DNA of 64,000 nucleotides from positions 25,168,589 to 25,232,588 of the forward strand of contig CM067304.1 in NCBI GenBank assembly GCA_034231615.1, written 5' to 3'. Each line of letters opens with the position of its first letter. The stretch's first letter is position 1. Shown in pieces: positions 20,601-32,904 of the stretch. The DNA is from Meghimatium bilineatum. Taxonomy: Eukaryota > Mollusca > Gastropoda > Stylommatophora > Philomycidae. The notes under the pieces are model-generated. The model searched no databases. It was not told where the DNA came from and saw only the letters and a list, made by a program, of their open reading frames with translations. The position numbers were made by a program, and so were the translations under genes.

Positions 20601-23600
20601 TTATCTACTGTCCCCATGGAGGATGAATAGATGCAGGCCAGTGGATGTCTTACTTTTATCTACTGTCCCCATGGAGGATGAATAGATGCAGGCCAGTGGA
20701 TGTCTTACTTTTATCTACTGTCCCCATGGAGGATGAATAGATGCAGGCCAGTGGATGTCTTACTTTTATCTACTGTCCCCATGGAGGATGAATAGATGCA
20801 GGCCATTGGATGTCTTACTTTTATCTACTGTCCCCATGGAGGATGAATAGATGCAGGCCAGTGGATGTCTTACTTTTATCTACTGTCCCCATGGAGGATG
20901 AATAGATGCAGGCCAGTGGATGTCTTACTTTAATCTACTGTCCCCATGGAGGATGAATAGATGCAGGCCATTGGATGTCTTACTTTTATCTACTGTCCCC
21001 ATGGAGGATGAATAGATGCAGGCCAGTGGATGTCTTACTTTTATCTACTGTCCCCATGGAGGATGAATAGATGCAGGCCATTGGATGTCTTACTTTTATC
21101 TACTGTCCCCATGGAGGATGAATAGATGCAGGTCAGTGGATGTCTTACTTTTATCTACTGTCCCCATGGAGGATGAATAGATGCAGGTCAGTGGATGTCT
21201 TACTTTGATCTACTGTCCCCATGGAGGATGAACAGATGCAGGCCAGTGGATGTCTTACTTTTATCTACTGTCCCCATGGAGGATGAATAGATGCAGGCCA
21301 GTGGATGTCTTACTTTTATCTACTGTCCCCATGGAGGATGAATAGATGCATTCCAGTGGATGTCTTACTTTTATCTACTGTCCCCATGGAGGATGAATAG
21401 ATGCAGGCCAGTGGATGTCTTACTTTTATCTACTGTCCCCATGGAGGATGAATAGATGCAGGCCAGTGGATGTCTTACTTTTATCTACTGTCCCCATGGA
21501 GGATGAATAGATGCAGGCCAGTGGATGTCTTACTTTTATCTACTGTCCCCATGGAGGATGAATAGATGCAGGCCAGTGGATGTCTTACTTTTATCTACTG
21601 TCCCCATGGAGGATGAATAGATGCAGTCCAGTGGATGTCTTACTTTTATCTACTGTCCCCATGGAGGATGAATAGATGAAGGCCAGTGGATGTCTTACTT
21701 TTATCTACTGTCCCCATGGAGGATGAATAGATGCAGGCCAGTGGATGTCTTTCTTTTATCTACTGTCCCCATGGAGGATGAATAGATGCAGGCCATTGGA
21801 TGTCTTACTTTTATCTACTGTCCCCATGGAGGATGAATAGATGCAGGCCAGTGGATGTCTTACTTTTATCTACTGTCCCCATGGAGGATGAATAGATGCA
21901 GGCCAGTGGATGTCTTACTTTTATCTACTGTCCCCATGGAGGATGAATAGATGCAGGCCATTGGATGTCTTACTTTTATCTACTGTCCCCATGGAGGATG
22001 AATAGATGCAGGCCAGTGGATGTCTTACTTTTATCTACTGTCCCCATGGAGGATGAATAGATGCAGGCCAGTGGATGTCTTACTTTTATCTACTGTCCCC
22101 ATGGAGGATGAATAGATGCAGGTCAGTGGATGTCTTACTTTTATCTACTGTCCCCATGGAGGATGAATAGATGCAGGTCAGTGGATGTCTTACTTTGATC
22201 TACTGTCCCCATGGAGGATGAACAGATGCAGGCCAGTGGATGTCTTACTTTTATCTACTGTCCCCATGGAGGATGAATAGATGCAGGCCAGTGGATGTCT
22301 TACTTTTATCTACTGTCCCCATGGAGGATGAATAGATGCAGGTCAGTGGATGTCTTACTTTTATCTACTGTCCCCATGGAGGATGAATAGATGCAGGCCA
22401 GTGGATGTCTTACTTTTATCTACTGTCCCCATGGAGGATGAATAGATGCAGGCCAGTGGATGTCTTACTTTTATCTACTGTCCCCATGGAGGATGAATAG
22501 ATGCAGGCCAGTGGATGTCTTACTTTTATCTACTGTCCCCATGGAGGATGAATAGATGCAGGCCAGTGGATGTCTTACTTTTATCTACTGTCCCCATGGA
22601 GGATGAATAGATGCAGTCCAGTGGATGTCTTACTTTTATCTACTGTCCCCATGGAGGATGAATAGATGCAGGCCAGTGGATGTCTTACTTTTATCTACTG
22701 TCCCCATGGAGGATGAATAGATGCAGGCCAGTGGATGTCTTACTTTTATCTACTGTCCCCATGGAGGATGAATAGATGCAGGCCAGTGGATGTCTTACTT
22801 TTATCTACTGTCCCCATGGAGGATGAATAGATGCAGGCCAGTGGATGTCTTACTTTTATCTACTGTCCCCATGGAGGATGAATAGATGCAGGCCAGTGGA
22901 TGTCTTACTTTTATCTACTGTCCCCATGGAGGATGAATAGATGCAGGCCAGTGGATGTCTTACTTTTATCTACTGTCCCCATGGAGGATGAATAGATGCA
23001 GGTCAGTGGATGTCTTACTTTTATCTACTGTCCCCATGGAGGATGAATAGATGCAGGCCAGTGGATGTCTTACTTTTATCTACTGTCCCCATGGAGGATG
23101 AATAGATGCAGGCCAGTGGATGTCTTACTTTTATCTACTGTCCCCATGGAGGATGAATAGATGCAGGTCAGTGGATGTCTTACTTTTATCTACTGTCCCC
23201 ATGGAGGATGAATAGATGCAGGTCAGTGGATGTCTTACTTTGATCTACTGTCCCCATGGAGGATGAACAGATGCAGGCCAATGGATGTCTTACTTTTATC
23301 TACTGTCCCCATGGAGGATGAATAGATGCAGGCCAGTGGATGTCTTACTTTTATCTACTGTCCCCATGGAGGATGAATAGATGCGGGCCAGTGGATGTCT
23401 TACTTTTATCTACTGTCCCCATGGAGGATGAATAGATGCAGGCCAGTGGATGTCTTACTTTTATCTACTGTCCCCATGGAGGATGAATAGATGCAGGCCA
23501 GTGGATGTCTTACTTTTATCTACTGTCCCCATGGAGGATGAATAGATGCAGGCCAGTGGATGTCTTACTTTTATCTACTGTCCCCATGGAGGATGAATAG

Positions 23601-26600
23601 ATGCAGGCCAGTGGATGTCTTACTTTTATCTACTGTCCCCATGGAGGATGAATAGATGCAGTCCAGTGGATGTCTTACTTTTATCTACTGTCCCCATGGA
23701 GGATGAATAGATGCAGGCCAGTGGATGTCTTACTTTTATCTACTGTCCCCATGGAGGATGAATAGATGCAGGCCAGTGGATGTCTTACTTTTATCTACTG
23801 TCCCCATGGAGGATGAATAGATGCAGGCCATTGGATGTCTTACTTTTATCTACTGTCCCCATGGAGGATGAATAGATGCAGGCCAGTGGATGTCTTACTT
23901 TTATCTACTGTCCCCATGGAGGATGAATAGATGCAGGCCAGTGGATGTCTTACTTTTATCTACTGTCCCCATGGAGGATGAATAGATGCAGGCCAGTGGA
24001 TGTCTTACTTTTATCTACTGTCCCCATGGAGGATGAATAGATGCAGGCCAGTGGATGTCTTACTTTTATCTACTGTCCCCATGAAGGATGAATAGATGCA
24101 GGCCAGTGGATGTCTTACTTTTATCTACTGTCCCCATGGAGGATGAATAGATGCAGGCCAGTGGATGTCTTACTTTTATCTACTGTCCCCATGGAGGATG
24201 AATATATGCAGGCCAGTGGATGCCTTACGTTTATCTACTGTCCCCATGGAGGATGAATAGATGTAGGCCAGTGGATGTCTTACTTTTATCTACTGTCCCC
24301 ATGGAGGATGAACAGATGCAGGCCAGTGGATGTCTTACTTTTATCTACTGTCCCCATGGAGGATGAACAGATGCAGGCCATTGGATGTCTTACTTTTATC
24401 TACTGTCCCCATGGAGGATGAATAGATGCAGGCCAGTGGATGTCTTACTTTTATCTACTGTCCCCATGGAGGATGAATAGATGCAGGCCAGTGGATGTCT
24501 TACTTTTATCTACTGTCCCCATGGAGGATGAATAGATGCAGGCCAGTGGATGTCTTACTTTTATCTACTGTCCCCATGGAGGATGAATAGATGCAGGCCA
24601 TTGGATGTCTTACTTTTATCTACTGTCCCCATGGAGGATGAATAGATGCAGGCCAGTGGATGTCTTACTTTTATCTACTGTCCCCATGGAGGATGAATAG
24701 ATGCAGGCCAGTGGATGTCTTACTTTAATCTACTGTCCCCATGGAGGATGAATAGATGCAGGCCATTGGATGTCTTACTTTGATCTACTGTCCCCATGGA
24801 GGATGAACAGATGCAGGCCAGTGGATGTCTTACTTTTATCTACTGTCCCCATGGAGGATGAATAGATGCAGGCCAGTGGATGTCTTACTTTTATCTACTG
24901 TCCCCATGGAGGATGAATAGATGCAGGCCAGTGGATGTCTTACTTTTATCTACTGTCCCCATGGAGGATGAATAGATGCAGGCCAGTGGATGTCTTACTT
25001 TTATCTACTGTCCCCATGGAGGATGAATAGATGCAGGCCAGTGGATGTCTTACTTTTATCTACTGTCCCCATGGAGGATGAATAGATGCAGGCCAGTGGA
25101 TGTCTTACTTTTATCTACTGTCCCCATGGAGGATGAATAGATGCAGGCCAGTGGATGTCTTACTTTTATCTACTGTCCCCATGGAGGATGAATAGATGCA
25201 GTCCAGTGGATGTCTTACTTTTATCTACTGTCCCCATGGAGGATGAATAGATGCAGGCCAGTGGATGTCTTACTTTTATCTACTGTCCCCATGGAGGATG
25301 AATAGATGCAGGCCAGTGGATGTCTTTCTTTTATCTACTGTCCCCATGGAGGATGAATAGATGCAGGCCAGTGGATGTCTTACTTTTATCTACTGTCCCC
25401 ATGGAGGATGAATAGATGCAGGCCATTGGATGTCTTACTTTTATCTACTGTCCCCATGGAGGATGAATAGATGCAGGCCAGTGGATGTCTTACTTTTATC
25501 TACTGTCCCCATGGAGGATGAATAGATGCAGGCCAGTGGATGTCTTACTTTTATCTACTGTCCCCATGGAGGATGAATAGATGCAGGCCATTGGATGTCT
25601 TACTTTTATCTACTGTCCCCATGGAGGATGAATAGATGCAGGCCAGTGGATGTCTTACTTTTATCTACTGTCCCCATGGAGGATGAATAGATGCAGGCCA
25701 GTGGATGTCTTACTTTTATCTACTGTCCCCATGGAGGATGAATAGATGCAGGTCAGTGGATGTCTTACTTTTATCTACTGTCCCCATGGAGGATGAATAG
25801 ATGCAGGTCAGTGGATGTCTTACTTTTATCTACTGTCCCCATGGAGGATGAATAGATGCAGGTCAGTGGATGTCTTACTTTTATCTACTGTCCCCATGGA
25901 GGATGAATAGATGCAGGCCAGTGGATGTCTTACTTTTATCTACTGTCCCCATGGAGGATGAATAGATGCAGGTCAGTGGATGTCTTACTTTTATCTACTG
26001 TCCCCATGGAGGATGAACAGATGCAGGCCAGTGGATGTCTTACTTTTATCTACTGTCCCCATGGAGGATGAACAGATGCAGGCCATTGGATGTCTTACTT
26101 TTATCTACTGTCCCCATGGAGGATGAATAGATGCAGGCCAGTGGATGTCTTACTTTTATCTACTGTCCCCATGGAGGATGAATAGATGCAGGCCAGTGGA
26201 TGTCTTACTTTTATCTACTGTCCCCATGGAGGATGAATAGATGCAGGCCAGTGGATGTCTTACTTTTATCTACTGTCCCCGTGGATGATGAATAGATGCA
26301 GGCCAGTGGATGTCTTACTTTTATCTACTGTCCCCATGGAGGATGAATAGATGCAGGCCATTGGATGTCTTACTTTTATCTACTGTCCCCATGGAGGATG
26401 AATAGATGCAGGCCAGTGGATGTCTTACTTTTATCTACTGTCCCCATGGAGGATGAATAGATGCAGGCCAGTGGATGTCTTACTTTTATCTACTGTCCCC
26501 ATGGAGGATGAATAGATGCAGGTCAGTGGATGTCTTACTTTTATCTACTGTCCCCATGGAGGATGAATAGATGCAGGTCAGTGGATGTCTTACTTTGATC

Positions 26601-28786
26601 TACTGTCCCCATGGAGGATGAACAGATGCAGGCCAGTGGATGTCTTACTTTTATCTACTGTCCCCATGGAGGATGAATAGATGCAGGCCAGTGGATGTCT
26701 TACTTTTATCTACTGTCCCCATGGAGGATGAATAGATGCAGGCCAGTGGATGTCTTACTTTTATCTACTGTCCCCATGGAGGATGAATAGATGCAGGCCA
26801 GTGGATGTCTTACTTTTATCTACTGTCCCCATGGAGGATGAATAGATGCAGGCCAGTGGATGTCTTACTTTTATCTACTGTCCCCATGGAGGATGAATAG
26901 ATGCAGGCCAGTGGATGTCTTACTTTTATCTACTGTCCCAATGGAGGATGAATAGATGCAGGCCAGTGGATGTCTTACTTTTATCTACTGTCCCCATGGA
27001 GGATGAATAGATGCAGTCCAGTGGATGTCTTACTTTTATCTACTGTCCCCATGGAGGATGAATAGATGCAGGCCAGTGGATGTCTTACTTTTATCTACTG
27101 TCCCCATGGAGGATGAATAGATGCAGGCCAGTGGATGTCTTACTTTTATCTACTGTCCCCATGGAGGATGAATATATGCAGGCCAGTGGATGCCTTACTT
27201 TTATCTACTGTCCCCATGGAGGATGAATAGATGTAGGCCAGTGGATGTCTTACTTTTATCTACTGTCCCCATGGAGGATGAACAGATGCAGGCCAGTGGA
27301 TGTCTTACTTTTATCTACTGTCCCCATGGAGGATGAACAGATGCAGGCCATTGGATGTCTTACTTTTATCTACTGTCCCCATGGAGGATGAATAGATGCA
27401 GGCCAGTGGATGTCTTACTTTTATCTACTGTCCCCATGGAGGATGAATAGATGCAGGCCAGTGGATGTCTTACTTTTATCTACTGTCCCCATGGAGGATG
27501 AATAGATGCAGGCCAGTGGATGTCTTACTTTTATCTACTGTCCCCGTGGAGGATGAATAGATGCAGGCCAGTGGATGTCTTACTTTTATCTACTGTCCCC
27601 ATGGAGGATGAATAGATGCAGGCCAGTGGATGTCTTACTTTTATCTACTGTCCCCATGAAGGATGAATAGATGCAGGCCAGTGGATGTCTTACTTTTATC
27701 TACTGTCCCCATGGAGGATGAATAGATGCAGGCCAGTGGATGTCTTACTTTTATCTACTGTCCCCATGGAGGATGAATAGATGCAGGTCAGTGGATGTCT
27801 TACTTTTATCTACTGTCCCCATGGAGGATGAATAGATGCAGGTCAGTGGATGTCTTACTTTGATCTACTGTCCCCATGGAGGATGAACAGATGCAGGCCA
27901 GTGGATGTCTTACTTTTATCTACTGTCCCCATGGAGGATGAATATATGCAGGCCAGTGGATGCCTTACTTTTATCTACTGTCCCCATGGAGGATGAATAG
28001 ATGTAGGCCAGTGGATGTCTTACTTTTATCTACTGTCCCCATGGAGGATGAACAGATGCAGGCCAGTGGATGTCTTACTTTTATCTACTGTCCCCATGGA
28101 GGATGAACAGATGCAGGCCATTGGATGTCTTACTTTTATCTACTGTCCCCATGGAGGATGAATAGATGCAGGCCAGTGGATGTCTTACTTTTATCTACTG
28201 TCCCCATGGAGGATGAATAGATGCAGGCCAGTGGATGTCTTACTTTTATCTACTGTCCCCATGGAGGATGAATAGATGCAGGCCAGTGGATGTCTTACTT
28301 TTATCTACTGTCCCCGTGGAGGATGAATAGATGCAGGCCAGTGGATGTCTTACTTTTATCTACTGTCCCCATGGAGGATGAATAGATGCAGGCCAGTGGA
28401 TGTCTTACTTTTATCTACTGTCCCCATGGAGGATGAATAGATGCAGGCCAGTGGATGTCTTACTTTTATCTACTGTCCCCATGGAGGATGAATAGATGCA
28501 GGCCAGTGGATGTCTTACTTTTATCTACTGTCCCCATGGAGGATGAATAGATGCAGGCCAGTGGATGTCTTACTTTTATCTACTGTCCCCATGGAGGATG
28601 AATAGATGCAGGCCAGTGGATGTCTTACTTTTATCTACTGTCCCCATGAAGGATGAATAGATGCAGGCCAGTGGATGTCTTACTTTTATCTACTGTCCCC
28701 ATGTAGGATGAATAGATGCAGGCCAGTATATGTCTTACTTTTATCTACTGTCCCCATGGAGGATGAATAGATGCAGGCCAGTGGAT
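17679..28786. repeat. 55-bp satellite array, ~202 monomers
   Basis: A continuous 11.1-kb satellite of 55-bp units. Each unit contains ATGGAGGATGAATAGATGCA, GGCCAGTGGATGTCTTACTT and TTATCTACTGTCCCC. Most monomers differ by 0-2 substitutions. The distances between distant marker variants that I checked are exact multiples of 55. Recurrent variants (GGTCAG doublets, TTTGATC, CAGTCC, CCATTGG, AATATATG..TGCC, AACAG) occur in repeated blocks, giving irregular higher-order structure. The period is not a multiple of three and every frame meets stops, so it is non-coding. It could be a pericentromeric or other heterochromatic satellite. Confidence 0.98.
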
Positions 28787-28911
28787 ATTGCACCTGTGTC
28801 CTTTTGTGACAGACTCGAATGCGGCAGAGAATACTAGGTGTGTCATCAATGCAGATGGTCACCAAATCTGACAGACAAATGAACTGGTTGACCCTCTTTT
28901 ATGCTATACTC
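28787..28911. other. Short unique spacer
   Basis: This lies between the end of the satellite and the putative 278-bp element. It includes the left copy of the 12-bp repeat TATGCTATACTC (28900-28911). Confidence 0.4.
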
Positions 28912-29189
28912 GATAAACAGTACTTACTGCGCAAAACTGAAATCCAACAGGTAGATTCAGGAATAGGGTAATAAATGTTTGCTAATACTTAATAACATAC
29001 ATAATGACACACACAAATCGACGTTTCAAACCAAATGGCCTTTATCAAGACAAACAATTGAAACAAAATCAGAACATGTAACAGAAAGCGAACAGTAATG
29101 ACATCGACGATCACATTGGTAATATAATGTGTGTGTGTGTGTGTGTGTGTGTGTGTCATTATGTGTGTTATTAAGTATTAGCAACACGG
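28912..29189 (-). mobile_element. Short PLE-terminus-like element with inverted repeats
   Basis: A 278-bp segment is bounded by direct 12-bp copies of TATGCTATACTC (28900-28911 and 29190-29201), a possible target duplication. Inside, 28979-29015 and 29148-29184 form an inverted repeat of about 37 bp with one or two mismatches. Between the arms the minus strand carries a hammerhead-like motif: TTGATAAAGGCC, ATTT, GGTTTGAAACGTCG (29050-29019). The motif matches the one at 9934-9893 in layout, so a truncated or solo Penelope-type terminus is the likeliest identity. Confidence 0.45.
29129..29156. repeat. (GT)n microsatellite
   Basis: About 14 GT dinucleotides overlapping the start of the right inverted-repeat arm. 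Confidence 0.95.
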
Positions 29190-29420
29190 TATGCTATACT
29201 CCTGGCTGGACATGAAGATCTGAAATACTGCTGCACTGGAATGAATTTCTATTTGGACTGAACATGAATTCATAAACACCCCCCCCCCACCCCACCCGGC
29301 AACCATAGTCATGCCTTTGGGCGAACAAGTCAATAAAAGCTTAGATGTCCCCTCAGTTACTAGTTGAGTAACAAGGACAAAACAAGGACGTTTTCATTTG
29401 AAAAAGGACAAAACAGGACA
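29190..29420. other. No gene; C-rich run
   Basis: Unrecognised sequence with a low-complexity C/A run at 29279-29298. Confidence 0.4.
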
Positions 29421-30778
29421 CAACCAGATATCGTAAAGTAAATTTTGCACGTAGTCATTAGCTTAACCTATACTAGAAGTGGAATCACCCTAGCATGGAT
29501 CCCGGCACATATAGGAATAAAAGGGAAAGGGAATTGACAGCTAAACGAAAACAAAGGAACGCAAACCTTTGTACATCTGAATATATACGATAGAATAACT
29601 CAAAAATAAAAAAACACTATTAATAAGAATGTATTAATATATAGAATAACATCAATAATGATAGACACGATTATAATCATTTTAACAATCCAGGTACCAT
29701 AATCAAATAAAACATCGTTATTAAATTCCCAATATTTGAACTGAACTAGTGTGTGTCAAGTGCAATCAGGAAAACACGAATGAACACATGTTAATGAAAT
29801 GTCATAGAGTAAACAAAGGGAGAAGATTGTAAACCATTTTAAGAAAAAAAGCAGATTCTAATAAATGTAATTAACATTTTAGGGTCTCAAGTAGAAAATA
29901 AAACAATTACAATTATTAAACAATTTTTGGCAAGAATAAATCTAAAAATATATAATAGAAAACGCCCTGATATAAAATAGAATCTTCTGGCTCGTTTTAC
30001 AAGGTTCGTGCAACCAATAAATCAATTAATTATAACATTTTATAGTAACTTGTAATGCTACAGACGTATTCACGAATTTTTTGCCAATCTTAAAATATAA
30101 AAGAAATGGCAAATATGAAAATGTGTTTCTTTCAGACGATTTATTGTAAGACAAAAACAAAACAAAACAAAATACTCTGAGAAGAATGTGTTTTGGAAGC
30201 ATCAAATAGAAAGTTTCGTTTGAAATGCATGTCGTCAATTCTGGTTTAAGTAATAAATATAATCCTAGAGGCACTTTGTAAATTAAGGCGATATCGTACG
30301 AGACGTATGCATTACAAAAGAAGATGTGATTATATAGTGTAAAAGTATGGACCACGTGAAGATCACTGACAGCAAACAAATCTCTCAACACCAGGATAAA
30401 ATTCTCAAATAAATGTCCTTTGCTACAACACACAATTTCTGCAGCTTGTAGTATTCTAAACGATTTTAAACATAATTTGAATTTAAGAAAATTCTATATA
30501 ATATTACGCTTTATAATAGGACAATTTTACCGTGGGAACTTATTAAACCTAACATTAATGTACAAGAAATATAAATAATGTAGAGAATAGAACAAAACCA
30601 AATATTAAATCAGGAATAGCAGCATAACAAATATTACATACGATTGCCTTTCCTATATAGGCTACACAGATGGATCTAAAAGTCAGAAGAGACATCTGAT
30701 CGCTGGTATATCGATACCATAATGAAGATATATATATATATATAAGTTATACACTGAGTGAACATCTATCCATATTCT
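29421..30778 (+). pseudogene. Diverged LINE block, precursor of the multi-kb unit
   Basis: In order: an RNase H end fragment (ITLAWIPAHIGIKGK, about 29480-29530), an ORF2 C-terminal tail (NEHMLMKCH, 29780-29810), an AT-rich block homologous to the ~640-bp sub-block of the downstream units (30005-30500), and an RNase H start (YTDGSKSQK, 30663-30690). The same order occurs downstream in the array but here it is much more diverged. This block therefore looks like an old relative of the amplified unit. The open frame on the minus strand at 30433-30026 is a shadow of this AT-rich sequence. Confidence 0.6.
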
Positions 30779-31479
30779 TATACTGCAGCACTCGAAGTCA
30801 CACGATACAATAATTTACACAGACGGTTCAGTAACACAAGAAACATATAGGTGTGGTTGGGGTTTCGTGGCCTACCAAAATGGCAAGAAATTAGCTGAGA
30901 TGTCAGCGGCGTACCCAACAAAAATATCGAGTATGAGAATGGAAGTAGAAGCGGTGACAGCAGATCTCAATTGGCTGGCGAAGAAACTTCCAACAGATAC
31001 AGTGATTCTGTTAGACTCTCAAAGTATGCTGGGCAATATAGAAAAGTGTATGATCATAATTGAATGGGTCACTCTTCTCGACACAGTGCAGATCATTACA
31101 TGGAACTACTGTCCAGGTCATGCTGAGGTCAGGGTAAACGAAAGAGCCGATGTTTTGGCTGTTAAAACCTTGGTTAACGGCACCGAGATAACAAGAGACA
31201 GGATTGAATTCTCGAGAAGTCATGGATATCCTACGAGAAGACGAGGAGAAGGTCGAATGAGACAATGTGCATATTCAGAGAATGGTGTAAATGGGAGACT
31301 AGAGGCGATGGGAGAAAGTTTTTCCGTCTTCAGAAAGATCAGAAGAACGCTTAATCAGCAGCTGACTGGGACACTGAGCTTATACAGTTTAGATGGCTGA
31401 CGGAAAAGTAAGCAGAGAATACAAGAATACATGGGAATGCCCCAATACTGTGAAGCTTGTTTCTAATCAAGAATCAATA
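30779..31479 (+). mobile_element. 5'-truncated LINE insertion with 15-bp target duplication
   Basis: A 701-bp insertion is flanked by identical 15-bp copies of ATCTATCCATATTCT at 30764-30778 and 31480-31494. Joining the outer flanks restores continuity with the homologous place in the downstream units (compare 36083-36110). The insert carries one long open frame with an RNase H domain and then a decayed tail ending in an AATCAA-type run. Target duplication, 5' truncation and polarity are those of target-primed LINE insertion. Confidence 0.8.
30780..31400 (+). pseudogene. LINE RNase H domain, catalytic residues intact
   Basis: An open frame without stops encodes a complete RNase H fold, which in LINE ORF2 degrades the RNA strand of the RNA:DNA hybrid. 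Catalytic residues are visible in order: IIYTDGSVTQE (Asp, codon 30822-30824), SSMRMEVEAV (Glu), VILLDSQSMLGNIEK (Asp) and CPGHAEVRVNERADVLA (last His and Asp). The C-terminal 60-70 residues diverge from the family and probably read out of frame. There is no RT upstream, because the insertion begins just before this domain. The fragment has no start codon of its own, so it is a fossil rather than a gene. Confidence 0.75.
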
Positions 31480-31857
31480 ATCTATCCATATTCTGAATTG
31501 AGTTAATAGAAATTGCCAAGTCATTGGAAACATTACTAGAATATCCATCAACTCAGTGTACAATACTAAATAACTCTTTGGCGGCAATCATTGCTTTTGA
31601 ACGAAGACACAACAGAACTCGACCAGATACATACAAAACATTTTTGCACGTAGTCACCAGCTTAACCCATACTAGGAGTAGAATCACACTAGCTTGGGTC
31701 CCGGCACATATAAGAATGAAAGGGAATATGTTTTCAGTTAGAAAAGAAAAGGAAAACATAAAAGAATACAAACTTTTGTACAACTGAATATATAAGACAG
31801 AATAACTCTAACAGACAATATTGATAAATAATGTATTAATATACAGAATAATATGGT
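31480..31857 (+). pseudogene. LINE RNase H fragment, continuation of the 29.4-kb block
   Basis: This continues the host sequence after the LINE insertion. An 87-codon open frame (31524-31787) contains TRSRITLAWVPAHIRMKGN, the C-terminal RNase H motif of Jockey/I-like LINEs. Homologous sequence occurs at 29430-29660, and its 5' part (31500-31650) reappears at about 36150-36260 and 40920-41030 in the array units. The Asp-containing end of the domain is missing. Confidence 0.65.
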
Positions 31858-32058
31858 TATAGATGCGCTGTAGAGTTGAAAACATATATCACATAAGTAT
31901 TGGTTAAAAGAATTTCACTGGATGTCCCAGGGTGGTAGTTACGGGAAATGAATTCAGTAAAACACATTTTGACATTTTATGATAATTGCACAAAATTCTA
32001 AACATTTTTGTCAAAATTTTGAAATTAAATATAATGGGAAATTATATGAAGACTTGCA

Positions 32059-32640
32059 TTGGTCAACCTGGCGCCTTCGACAATTAAGAGAGTGCAAAGG
32101 TGTGAGGAAAACTCGGAGAGAATTGAGTTTGTGACGTGGCGAAAGGAAAGTTGGGTTTGCATATGTTCAATCGGTTCTGTCATAAACAGCAAATACAACC
32201 GGAAAGGAACATTTAAAATTGAAGGAGATGTTGTAATGGACCTGCAATTAAAATGTAACAATGTTGCAATAGAGTGCAGAAGTGTTGATCAACTGCAGAT
32301 CAGAGCCAGTACGAAGAACGACATTTTTTTAACCGGTGTTTATTCTAGCAACATTGAGATGTCGTAGGACCAAAATCGATATAAGGTAACCATGGATAAT
32401 TTAGGAGAGATAATGAAAACCCTTATAATCAAGAATGTAGAAACGGTTAGATGGGAAATACCAGTTGTAGGTATAGATGAGCCAATGAATGGTTTCATTT
32501 ACAAAAGTGTATCATTAACAGTGTCAGTTTACAAACCTTCTGAATATACAAGGTATAAAATTGTAAATATAAAGGCAATATTAGTAAATAGTGTACTAAT
32601 ATGTAAGAATAAAAGTAATAATGATAGACACGCTCATTAG
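32059..32640 (+). pseudogene. LINE ORF1 (Gag-like) remnant, unit 1
   Basis: Two open stretches (32059-32367 and 32392-32640) read INSKYNRKGTFKIEGDVVMD, then WEIPVVGIDEPMNGFIYKSV and SVYKPSEYTRYK. The WE.PVVGI...GFIYKSVSLTVSVYKPS pattern resembles the segment just before the zinc knuckles of Jockey/I-type ORF1 proteins, the RNA-binding Gag-like partners of ORF2. In units 3-5 the following residues keep the spacing of a CCHC knuckle with two ligands changed. Here a one-base difference shifts the frame before it. A frame break separates the two stretches. Broken in every unit. Confidence 0.5.
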
Positions 32641-32904
32641 CTCTCTAATAATCCAAGGAGAGGTAATCAAATAAAATATTTTTTGTACAATACTACTAAT
32701 TAGATAATATAATTTACTTACTTAATGAGTTGCCAAATTTAACAAGGCATGAACCATTGTGGGCCACGTGCAATCAGGGAAACACCATAGACCATATGTT
32801 ATTTAAAAGTCAAACATGCAATAAACAAAGAAATGGGACTGTAAACCATTTTACGAACAAGTAGATTATAATAAATTTAGTAAGTATGTTATGGTCTAAA
32901 GTAG

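Noticed and set aside
17679..28786. Protein-coding repeat in the satellite
   Set aside because: A 55-bp period changes frame at every unit and stops (for example in AATAGATG) recur in all frames.
29019..29050. Active hammerhead ribozyme
   Set aside because: The core departs from consensus at two positions and no clear helix III or cleavage triplet is visible, so it is reported only as hammerhead-like.
30026..30433. 135-codon minus-strand protein rich in Leu and Phe
   Set aside because: It lies antisense to an AT-rich block homologous to the array sub-block. The composition explains the hydrophobic residues.
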